Shown: in pieces, positions 1 to 8,797 of the stretch
Layout of the letters: every line of letters begins with the position of its first letter
Position numbering within the stretch: position 1 is the stretch's first letter
NCBI GenBank assembly: GCA_903943625.1
Contig: CAJAPL010000076.1
Coordinates: 1 to 9,544 of the forward strand
Direction: 5' to 3'
Length of the DNA: 9,544 bases
Source: an uncultured bacterium
GTDB lineage: Bacteria > Patescibacteriota > Gracilibacteria > Absconditabacterales > Absconditicoccaceae
The notes under the pieces: model-generated
Told to the model about the DNA's origin: nothing
Databases searched by the model: none
Seen by the model: only the letters and a program-made list of their open reading frames with translations
Made by a program: the position numbers and the translations under genes

Positions 1-24
1 ACATATCTCAAGACATATCTCAAA
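1..24 (-). repeat. 12-bp tandem repeat within the PKD protein gene
   Basis: Two adjacent 12-base units (acatatctcaag, then acatatctcaaa) sit at the extreme left edge. In the minus-strand gene they encode a short Gly-Asp-Met-Ser repeat. Only two units are visible, so whether this starts a longer low-complexity tract beyond the edge cannot be judged. Confidence 0.5.
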
Positions 25-3000
25 CCACAGATTCAAACTGTGTAAACATATCTTCAATTTGAGACTTCATAGAAAATGGTATTATATCCAATATTTGAGC
101 TTTGGCTTGTTGGTATTCATTTCATCACATTGCAGCTACAGAAGCTCTGCTTTGTAGCCTAGAAACTATTGAGTCATATAGAGTTTTTTGATCCTGATTA
201 AAGATTACTTTATTCTCCAACACATAAGTTTGTGCCGCAACCAAATCTGATTTCATATTGGCAACGTCTATAAGATCTTGTTGTAAATTAATCAACAAAG
301 ATTTTAATCATTTATTTTCATCTTTGGAGATATCCAGACTATTTATAAGTTTCATCAGATCTTGTTGTAGAATTTTTGTCTCATCGTCAAGTTGCATTCA
401 TATATCCAAAAAACTCACAGTAAAATCTTTTGATAATGTTTTGCTCTCTCATACTTGGTAAAATATTCTTCAGATAATAGATTGATAAAGTGGGTTATAC
501 TCTATGAGCTTTGCCTCATTACATAAAAAGTCTTTTTCATTTGCTGGGTTACCATCATTGTCTGAGTCCAAAGATATATCTTTATCTATATAACAATCTT
601 TGTCTCAATCATAATAAATATAAAACAAAACTGAATTGTCTAAACTATTTCATACAAAAATTTCCTGTCCAGCATCAGATTGGGACAGCTCTGGTAATGA
701 CAGTATTTCGATATCGCTTGATTTTGCAGATCAAGAAACAACATCTATAGTCCACTTCTTGCTTGCTTGATTTGCATACTTGTCTTCCAAATCCATAGAC
801 ACAACATATTTTTTATAATTTGGATATTCATATGCTATATATTGGACCTTTGTTCATGAATAAATAAATTCCTCATCTCATTTTTTACAATCAACTAAAC
901 TCAGGCATATATTATCTTTTGAAATTTCTCATATGCTGATATCTCTCAACAAAAGCAATCTATCATATAATTTGGTTAATAATCTAGGCTTTAGACCATT
1001 CTTTACGATTATACCTCATCATTTACCTATTCATTTATATCATCTATATAAAACCGCCGCTCTAGGCACATATCAAGTTGCATTTGGTTTTGTATATGTA
1101 TATGTGACGCGATCTTTTTTTGTGGTTAAGTCGTAAGTTCAATCTCAATCAAAATCATATTGGATAGTCCTATCTTTTACAAAGTCTGGTCTATCCGATA
1201 CTATCTTTGATATAACGTCAAACACCACCTCGTCTCATATTTCTACACTCGTTTTGTCTGATCTCAAAGTAACCATAGGCACATCTGGTCTAGCTACATC
1301 TGGAGGAAAAAATACGATAGGTCAATTTCATATCAAGTCTTCACTAGATTGCTTACCATCGTCATTATCATACATACTTACTCCAAACATAAACTCTCAT
1401 GGCATCTTTGGTAATGAGAAAAATGCATATGGAATATCGCTAGGCGTAACCTTTATTTCCAGTTGTCTAGTAGGATCGTCTTTATAATAATAGTATCGTT
1501 TATAATAAGATATAAATCAATCAGGATCAGACGGATTCATAGCCATAACCTTTACTATCAATGGATCTAAATCAGAATTAAATATATCTTTTACATTATT
1601 TTCTTTGAATCATATTCATATTTCGTTTCCATACTGCGGATACATCAAAATCAGATTATCAAGTTTAGGGAGAGCGTTGTAGACCTTGAACCAGATCCTA
1701 GTTCTTGAATTTTTATTTATGACAGTATCTTCTGCCGTAAAATCGATATAACGACAGCCTAGCTCATCAAACTTATAACTAAATTGTTGTTGTTTATATA
1801 TTTCGCCTTCTTTGGGCTGAAAATAGAAATATAGGTTTGATTTTTCTCATTTTGCATTTACAGAATCCGATGCATCTACTTTAAACTCCTGATACCTATC
1901 TATTTTATACGCTGGGTATTGAACGGTTTTTGTTCATACGACAAATTCACAGACATCATTTTGTGTCATTGTAATAGACTGCTTATCCTGTACATTATAT
2001 GCAGCTATCGGAGAATCTTTATCTCAGATAAACACAAGTGTATTTATTTCATTTTGCATTCAATCAGCATCCAATACTTGCAATTTAACACCATATGATC
2101 AGACTTTATTATAAGCATGACTAACCTGATTTGTCTGTACTGTTGCAGATTCTCAATCTGCGAAATCCCAGGCATAGCTCATTATTTCTCTATTGGCACT
2201 TACTCCAAATTTTATTGGAGTCCCCCAAACCGCCGCCTTTGGTTTAACTGATATTTCTGGTCTCAATGTAGATTTTATCTCTACTTCTTTTTCTACCTCA
2301 CTAACCTTTCCGTACTTATCTTTGACAGTCAGTTTTACTAGATTCTTTCATATATCATCAAAATTAACGGTTATCCTTTTGTTGTTCTCTTCAGTTTTAA
2401 TTATCTGGATAAGATTGGGCTTATCAAAACTCCACTCATAAAGCAGCTCATCATATCAGTTCATAACATCTATGTCTGAAGACAAAGAAGCATCTAAAAC
2501 AAATTGAGATGGATGTTTCCAAAGCAATGTTGGATTGGTTGCAAATTGCGGTATAGGATCTGTGGATTCCACAAGCAAATTTATAGTATCTACATTTGTC
2601 TGTCACAAATCATCTTCCACTGTCAGTTTCACTATATATAATCCTGGTTTTTTAAATTGTTTTTTTATTGATTTTCATTGTATCATATCTGTTTTATCTC
2701 AGTTTTCATCAAACAATTCTCGCGTATAGAGCTTTATATTTGAGACTATAGAATAAGACGGACTACTATCAAAAGAAAATGTTGTTGACGTATTTCATTG
2801 TTCTGGAGATTGTTTAATTATTGCTACTGGGTCAGACACAAGAAGAAAAAATTTCTCAGTCACCTTGTTATTCTCATTATCTGAAACCGTAAGAGAAACA
2901 ATAAATTCTCACTGTCATGGTAGCGGGAGATTGATTATAGAGGGCTTTCACTGTCATTGTTTCAAATATCTAAAACCATCTGAAGAAGTTATTTCCCATC

Positions 3001-3880
3001 TATATGACTGCAATATCCTACCTCACATAGGGACAGTCGCAGAAGGGTCAAAAATCACTCACTTCTGGGCCTCTTGTATTCATATCTTTACTTTATCGTA
3101 CTTATCTAATTTTTTTCAATTGGCATATACCACGACCGAAGCAACCTTTGGGGATACATCTATAGATATATTTTTTGATCAATCAAATATTCACTTAGTT
3201 AAATTATTTGAACTCCTAACTGTAAGGTGGACCAAATAGTTCCCTGGGTTATCAAAAGTATAGTTTAGCACAGGGCCTATTCACATAGTCTTATCCAATC
3301 AGTTTATATCTCTATAGTATCGATAATAATTTTTGCTTGGTATTGTTTCATTGGATGGATCTACACTAGCTCTACCATCAAAGGTGACTATCAACGGAGC
3401 TGGTCAAGATTTTGGATTGATGTTAGCCTCAGCCTTTACTGTATATTTTGTGTTTATCTTATCTAGAATTTGTTTTAATGGTTTATAGCAAGTATCCATA
3501 AAAGAAGTTAGTTTATTGTAGGTATATCACAATGATAAGTCTTTGGACAATGACAAACAATCCTGATACGTCACTTTAAAATTATAATCTTGAGGGAAAT
3601 ATTTAAAAATAATATTGAAGCTTGTATTTAAGTTTCCAAACTTACTAGCTGGGATTTCAGATCATATTTTGCTAGCAGACTCTATTTCAACAAAAAGTTG
3701 TTGTATTTTTTCTCGATCAGCGCTTATCGCATAATTAGCCACATATTCTTTGGGCAACGCCTTATTAGTGGCAGACTGTCAAAAAGAAAACAGATATGCC
3801 GAGAATCACAAAAAAAATAAAATTCACAAAAACCTAAAAACCAATCAGAATCTATTGTTTTTGATTATTTTTCTAATCAT
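1..3880 (-). CDS. Giant secreted/surface protein with tandem PKD-like domains (3' end beyond window)
   Basis: Read with TGA=Gly, this is one uninterrupted frame of 1,293 codons from ATG (3878-3880) to the left edge; an in-frame TAG lies four codons upstream, so this is the first possible start. About 60 in-frame TGA codons occur. Residues 1-10 are basic and 11-33 hydrophobic, a signal peptide or anchor with possible cleavage near QSA (35-37). Residues from about 145 to 618 form successive Ig-fold units of roughly 80-105 residues. The clearest PKD signatures are SGPAPLIVTFDG near 155 and YAWDFADG with SHAYNKVGSYGVKLQV near 568-604. Another is YDFDGDGTYD near 908. An acidic loop rich in Asp (1091-1109) lies between C1096 and C1120 and resembles calcium-binding repeats. 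Residues about 1162-1243 are helical and coiled-coil-like. PKD arrays typically serve as stalks in adhesins or extracellular enzymes; no catalytic domain is visible. It is divergent from the FKBP gene. Its exact role is unknown. Confidence 0.9.
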
Positions 3881-3917
3881 AATAAGCTTCTAATATCTAA
3901 ATATTTTTGCATTTAAG

Positions 3918-3942
3918 CGTTTCTACGTTTTTACGCTTCTAC
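3918..3942 (-). repeat. Paired 9-bp direct repeat with overlapping hairpin in the leader of the PKD gene
   Basis: On the minus strand, GTAGAAGCG (3934-3942) and GTAGAAACG (3918-3926) differ at one base and start 16 bases apart. Overlapping them, AAGCGT (3915-3920) and ACGCTT (3933-3938) form a perfect 6-bp inverted repeat around a 12-base loop. The pair lies between the proposed -10 box and the ATG of the PKD protein gene. It could therefore be an operator or an mRNA leader hairpin. No U-tract follows the hairpin on the minus strand, so I do not call it a terminator. Confidence 0.4.
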
Positions 3943-3948
3943 ATACCA

Positions 3949-3976
3949 ATTATATTCTTTTATAACTATTTTGCAA
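3949..3976 (-). promoter_or_regulatory. Predicted promoter of the PKD protein gene
   Basis: On the minus strand, TTGCAA (3971-3976) is followed by a 16-base spacer and a perfect TATAAT (3949-3954). Transcription would start near 3942 and leave a leader of about 60 bases before the ATG at 3880. The match to a sigma-70-type consensus is good, but the region is AT-rich, so chance matches are possible. Confidence 0.45.
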
Positions 3977-4031
3977 ATTTTTCTGTGCTTTTCCGTATTT
4001 TATTTAGCAACTCAAAGCTTTTTACTTATTC

Positions 4032-4059
4032 TTGTTTTCATATTAAAATTAGTTATTAT
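4032..4059 (+). promoter_or_regulatory. Possible promoter of the FKBP/flippase gene set
   Basis: TTGTTT (4032-4037), a 16-base spacer and TATTAT (4054-4059) resemble a sigma-70-type promoter. The start site would lie about 60 bases before the FKBP start codon. The match is weaker than on the opposite strand and rests only on consensus resemblance in AT-rich DNA. Confidence 0.3.
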
Positions 4060-4128
4060 TCAAGACACATATCGCTTTATGTCTGTGCCACTATAGCGGA
4101 CAATCCCTTTATAAAATAATTTTCAAAA

Positions 4129-4758
4129 ATGAAAAAACCACAAAGTAAAAGCCAGAAAAATTTTATGTGGATCTGGATTGTAGGAGCAATCATAGTAGTT
4201 TTAGTAATAATTGCGTTTATAATGAATAAAACCGTAAAATCTAACTGTGAAAGCGCAGTTATAGATTATCAAAAGCTAGCAAAAACTTTTGAGATACAAG
4301 ACAAAACAGTAAATAATTGAAACACTATAAGTGTAGATTACATCGGAAGATTAAAAGATTGAACAGTTTTTGACACTAGTGTAGAAAGCATAGCAAAAGC
4401 ATGTTGAAATTATCAGACATGAAGAGATTATACACAATGATTAGCATTCCAAGCATGAGCATGACAGATGATAGCATGATTTGACGCATGAGTAATATGA
4501 ATGAAAATTTGAGAGACAAAAACAATAAAGATACCATATATGCAAGCATATGGTGCACGAGACGAGAAAAAGCTTCTCAAAATGGATTATACTAAAATAC
4601 CTAATCCAGAACAATATAAAAAAGGAATGACAATCATGTCTCCAGCGGGACCAATAAAAGTATACAAGATAAGCAAAACAGAAATTACTTTTGATACCAA
4701 CCATATGTTGGCAGGCAAAGATCTTATATTTGATATCACAATCAAGGATATAAAATAA
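4129..4758 (+). CDS. Membrane-anchored FKBP-type peptidyl-prolyl cis-trans isomerase
   Basis: This 209-residue protein (ATG to TAA, TGA=Gly) should catalyse prolyl cis-trans isomerisation outside the cytoplasmic membrane. Residues 13-32 form one hydrophobic segment after a basic N-terminus, giving an N-in anchor with an exported C-terminal domain. The FKBP core begins at VDYIGRLKDGTVFDTS (69-84), which holds the usual Tyr, Phe and Asp of the pocket. GQMIAGFDAGVIGMKIGE (112-129) follows, with Phe where many FKBPs have Trp, then IPYMQAYG (135-142). About 30 residues (150-180) interrupt the C-terminal half like a SlyD-style insert, and NHMLAGKDLIFDI (191-203) is the classic final strand. The loop at 85-106 is longer than usual. 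Twelve or more core glycines are TGA. The next gene starts 35 bases downstream. An exported foldase role for the neighbouring surface protein is inference. Confidence 0.93.
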
Positions 4759-4793
4759 TCATTAATCATTAACTTTTATTTCTTAGTTTATAA

Positions 4794-5249
4794 ATGGGAC
4801 TATTTGTTTACGGCTGAGAAATCTTCGAAAGGACAATTGTTCGATATATTTGGTTTTCAATTGTTTTGGGATTTGTTTTGATACTGTCTATACTAAACAA
4901 CAACGCACCATGAGCGATTATAATTTTGTTTTTGGTATGATGATATTTCTATTATTCAAGCTCCATAAACAAAACAATGTTAATAAAAACAACCGAAGAT
5001 TGACTACTTATCTGAGATAAAATACGCTTGTGGGAAACTATAACCTGATATGTCCTGGAGGTAAATAAGAACAACTGAGAAATCAAAAACATAGTTTTTT
5101 TGTGAACAAAAAATCATAACATATATACAATATCAGACAACATAGATAATCTCAAAATATTTATAGAAAGTCTAGAACAATACGTAAAAATGTTACCATG
5201 ATATGAACAAACATTTCGAGAAAAGATCACAAGAAAGTTTCAGATTTAA
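4794..5249 (+). CDS. Small two-TM membrane protein of unknown function
   Basis: A 151-residue frame from ATG to TAA with 9 in-frame TGA codons. Residues about 17-34 and 40-56 are two hydrophobic segments separated by a short NNNAPG turn, so both termini should be on the same side, probably cytoplasmic. Residues about 58-115 alternate polar and hydrophobic residues in short strands (for example TMLIKTTEDG, GYVLEVNKNNGEIKNIVFLG), suggesting a small beta-rich domain. Residues 116-150 look helical and end in a basic tail. The arrangement of a TM hairpin plus a beta-rich domain resembles bacterial PH-like membrane proteins, but I cannot assign a family from sequence alone. It lies 35 bases after the FKBP gene and 72 bases before the flippase gene on the same strand, so co-transcription is likely. 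No Shine-Dalgarno sequence precedes the ATG. Confidence 0.8.
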
Positions 5250-5274
5250 AAATAATTTTTATTTACGCCAAGGT

Positions 5275-5297
5275 CGATTAATCGTTCGCCTGAGCGA
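5275..5297. repeat. Palindrome plus short hairpin between membrane protein and flippase genes
   Basis: A perfect 10-bp palindrome, CGATTAATCG (5275-5284), is followed at once by TCGC-CTGA-GCGA (5286-5297), a 4-bp stem with a tetraloop. This is the only G+C-richer patch in the 72-base gap before the flippase start. It could be an operator, a processing site or chance; no U-tract follows, so it is not an obvious terminator. Confidence 0.3.
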
Positions 5298-5321
5298 GTA
5301 TTTATCAATATTTAGATTAAT

Positions 5322-6848
5322 ATGTCCTGACATAGGTTGGTAATCAAAGATGCGGCACGACAATTGATAGGGAGAATAATAAGCGCTCTATTCTGATTTT
5401 TGACTATCAAAATCATGACCCCATATCTATGACCACTATGATATGGAGATTATTCTACAATTTTAAAATATTTCGCAATACGGACTGCCCTAGCAGATCT
5501 AGGACTATATGTACTAGCAGTTAAAAGACTCTGATCAATCAAAGAATCATGAAAAGACCCAAACAATGAACAACTAAAATCTGAATATTGAAAATTTGTA
5601 TGAACTAGGATCACAATTATGGCTGTAATTTATTTTGTGGCCATATTAATAGCCTATTTTTTACCAGCATACACATCCAATCAATATCTTATACGATGAT
5701 TGCCATTTTGATTAGTTTTCTCTGCAAGCTTTATGCTTGCTGGTATCCAGCAGCTTCCATTGCAAATTTTTTGGAAAATGGAACAACTTAGTATTACATT
5801 AATCACCGCAAGATTATCTCAGTTAGCAATATTAATCCCAGTAGTATATATATTTTTTAAAGATGTTAAGTTTGATTGAAGCTCCATTTCTATTATGGCA
5901 TTTTGTGCTGTATTATTCTCTGTAGTAGCAAGCTGAATATGACAAAACATAGAAATCCACTATAGATCAAAAAAAATATTACCACTAAAAGTAATCTTTG
6001 ATTGGAAATTTACAAAAGATATAGTCACAAGAAATCGACAATATTGAGTTTCATACTACCTAAGCAGCTTCCACACCCTTATAGTTTTATTGTTTCTAGG
6101 GCGATTTTTTCCCACGTCATGATGAAATGATTATTCCTGAATATGGGCGCTATCGCTATCATTGATAGAGATACTACTTATTATACCATCCTCACTTTGA
6201 AATAGTTTGCTGCATAGGATATCAAATTATTCTATGGAAACCAAACGTAAAAGTATGTGAAGCTTGATGACATTGGTATATCGGATATGATGAATCGTAG
6301 CATTAAATTTTCGATTATTTGCAGATCAGATAATATTGATAGTATCTTGAAAAGCTTTTATGTGAACATTTTGATTGGTCCAATATCGAGTGTCAAATCA
6401 GATTTTGCCATTCTTATGAATAGTCCTTCGATGGAGCTTTATAAAACAGATTTATAATTATCTTTTTGTATCAGTAGAAAGACAAAATGTATTGCTTTGA
6501 ATAAATTTATTTTGAGTGATTATATGAGTATTGGTTTGAATCTACACAATACCCAAATACTGATTATTTTGATGAATAATCACACAAGTGCTATTGGAGT
6601 TTTTATTTATGATATGAGCAATCATAGTCGCAAAGGTTAAAAAGATAAATCTTATCACGCCACGAAAAATTTTTTGGAAACTATCCGCAATCATTATTAT
6701 ATTTTGATTTATATGATTTTTTGTCACTCAAAATATAAAAATGACCATCTTAAATTTCTTTTTGATAGCCATTATATTAAATCTGATTTTGATTTACGTT
6801 TCATTGCCGAGCATCAAAAAAGTAGCTCGTTGACTTACCTTCGAATAG
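5322..6848 (+). CDS. Wzx-like oligosaccharide flippase (MOP superfamily membrane protein)
   Basis: With TGA=Gly the frame runs 508 codons from the first available ATG (an in-frame TAG lies three codons upstream) to TAG. The N-terminus has the typical polysaccharide-exporter pattern: DAARQLIGRIISALFGF followed by TPYLGPLGYGDYS, matching the TM1 and loop region of Wzx/RfbX-type flippases. ADLGLYVLAVKRLG follows at TM2-3. About 12 to 14 hydrophobic segments are spread along the chain, and the length is normal for the family. Such proteins move undecaprenyl-linked sugar units across the cytoplasmic membrane for polymer or glycoprotein assembly. The substrate cannot be predicted, and no glycosyltransferase gene is in view. 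It is probably the last gene of the FKBP unit. Its stop is one base from the stop of the convergent gene. It could instead belong to another MOP subfamily; MurJ is less likely given the absence of its signatures. Confidence 0.85.
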
Positions 6849-6849
6849 T

Positions 6850-8700
6850 CTAAGCAACTTTAATTTTTGGTTCGTTTATCGGTTCCTTGTTTTTTGCTTT
6901 TTCTATAATTTTATTTAACTTGAAAGATATTTTTGGTGGAGTTGTGCTTTTATCTACAGTATGGATTTTAACTGATATTTTATCTCACTTCCCAATAGAT
7001 TTAAACAATTCAATATCCTCTATTTGTTTTATATGTAAAATTCAACGCGCGGTATTGCCCCTATTGATGCTGGCAAACAATCGATTCCTCTCAACCGAAT
7101 TAACAATTCAATCATAATCTTTCCCTGGCTCTATCTCTAGCTCATCAAAAGACTTATCCGGCAGAGAATCAAACATGTCTTGTGATCAAAGATTTGCTAT
7201 CGCTTTTTTTTGTTCTTTATCGGCCAATCATTTATTCTTAATTTCAAGATTTTTATCTTCGATGTTTTTTCTATAGCTTATTATTTCTTCTTTTAGGTTA
7301 AATCTTGATCAAGGATCTACATAAAAATCACGGGGCCTGAATCATTCAAATTTTGTTCAATTCTCCATTACTAAATCAAATGGAGGGATTTTGGCTACTT
7401 CCAATTCTCAAGAAAGCTTTTTCTTATTTGCGACCAATTCATTGACCCAAGAGATTAAATCACTAGCCTCAGATGAGGAAGCCGCTATCTTCCTTGCATC
7501 TCAAAAAAACAGGGTTGTATCAACATAATTAAACTTATCTAATAGTTTGTTTAAATCTTTTCAAGATCACACCTCATCTATTATTACATGATTATTGATT
7601 ACATCATATCATCATACTTGAGGCAATAATTTAGACGGGCTATAAATATAGAGCCCTCAATCTGGGAATATTTTTATAATTCAATAACCATTCATACTGG
7701 CTCATTCTGCTCAATCGGTAATTCTTCAGCCCACATCCACAATAAATCTTTGATTGCCATACATCAAAAAAGATCAATTTTTTTCAGCCTCCAAAATATC
7801 CTTTGTAGATTTTTCTATTCTTATCTTTTTTACACCAGATACTTCATATAACGTCCTTTCTCTAGGTTTTTTAGCGTCGCTATCAAAAACAATAGCTTTG
7901 TTTTTATTCAGATACTCACCATCAAGATATTCAAATCAGGTTTTATTTGGATCTTTAAAATAATCAAAAACAAATCAGATCGGCAAAGATTTGTACAGTC
8001 CAAATATTGTTTTATGAATATAAGGACGCACCAGGTTAGACGCATGATATCACAAATCAGTCGCAATATCGACAAATTCTACAAATCTTTTAATCTGATT
8101 TTTTTTATTTTCTGGGATTTTATTTAATTTTTTTAAAATTTGATAAACCATACGAGTGTTGCTACAAGCCCCCGTTCAGTATTTTTCAATTAGAGCTCTC
8201 ACACTAATCAATTTATTTTCTACTCTAGTTACATGGGCTTTTGATTGTATTGGCTGATCTTTGATTGATCAAGTTAGCTTAAAGAGAAACGCACAAGCTT
8301 CTCTATCTACTCTTTTTGGACTACGGTCAGTAAAATGTTTTAAATCTTGTCGTGCTTGAACTTTTTGATTTTCATGTTCCAATAATTCCAAAAATCATGA
8401 TTCAAAATCATGTAAATATTTATTGTTTGCTTGATTTTTTTTATATGTGGCCTCGTTTAACAACAAAAAGATATCTTTTGCTAAGCTAGGTTTCTTCTGT
8501 TTGTAATAATCCAAATCAGCTATTAAATCTGCCTTAGTCTGGATAATTTCATCAAAATCTTTAGGCCCAGATGTTGGAGTTACGGCTGTTTTTTCATTTT
8601 CATTTATTTTATTAAAAAAATCCGCAAAAGGCATATTTTTAAATGTATTTGTTGAATCACCTCAACCCGCCTGATTTACAATCTTTTTGGGCTTAGCCAT
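6850..8700 (-). CDS. Uncharacterised protein with C-terminal S1 RNA-binding domain
   Basis: A 616-residue frame (ATG at 8698-8700, stop TAG) containing about 27 TGA glycines against about 14 GGN. Residues about 519-597 match an S1 (OB-fold) domain in order: GKDYDGIV near 526, a five-residue strand LFASI, then ARGILHIKQI near 552, then F-KSIGKGDKISVKIHTVD near 566-583, and KISFKL before the basic tail. S1 domains bind single-stranded RNA. Residues 1-250 are mostly helical and charged. Residues about 255-390 are glycine-rich and beta-like (NGSFLMYGNQRFIVDVGGRI, DGGLYIYSP). Residues about 400-520 are helical, with a KE-rich stretch near 470-500. No signal peptide or TM segment is seen, so it is likely cytoplasmic. 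I do not recognise the first 510 residues as any known family. Only the S1 assignment is firm; a ribosomal or RNA-processing role is inference. Confidence 0.85.
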
Positions 8701-8712
8701 ATTTTACTTTAA

Positions 8713-8740
8713 TTGATAAATTTTTTCATTATATTATAAA
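8713..8740 (+). promoter_or_regulatory. Predicted tsaD promoter
   Basis: TTGATA (8713-8718), a 16-base spacer and TATAAA (8735-8740) give a fair sigma-70-type promoter about 58 bases before the tsaD ATG. Its -10 box overlaps that of the divergent gene. The call rests on consensus similarity only. Confidence 0.4.
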
Positions 8741-8761
8741 CACAAATCTCATCAAAAGCAA
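8733..8761 (-). promoter_or_regulatory. Predicted promoter of the S1-domain protein gene
   Basis: On the minus strand, TTGCTT (8756-8761), a 17-base spacer and a perfect TATAAT (8733-8738) precede the ATG at 8700, leaving a leader of about 26 bases. Box quality and spacing are both near consensus, making this the best promoter candidate in the window. Confidence 0.5.
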
Positions 8762-8797
8762 TTTTTTAAGCACTTTTTTATCTGTTTTCAAATCTTT

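Noticed and set aside
2865..3239. 124-codon plus-strand frame, and the other plus-strand frames between 258 and 2729
   Set aside because: They lie antisense to the continuous PKD protein frame, have low-complexity composition and show no domain; they are shadows.
4540..4758. Independent 72-residue gene
   Set aside because: It is the C-terminal part of the FKBP, which reads through upstream TGA glycines from the ATG at 4129.
6808..6829. CGAGC...GCTCG inverted repeat as a terminator for the convergent genes
   Set aside because: The stem is only 5 bp with a 12-base loop, lies inside the flippase coding sequence, and has no U-tract on either strand.
8395..8634. Separate 79-residue protein starting at an internal ATG
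   Set aside because: It is a piece of the 616-residue S1-domain protein, cut off under the standard code by a TGA glycine; the frame continues in both directions.
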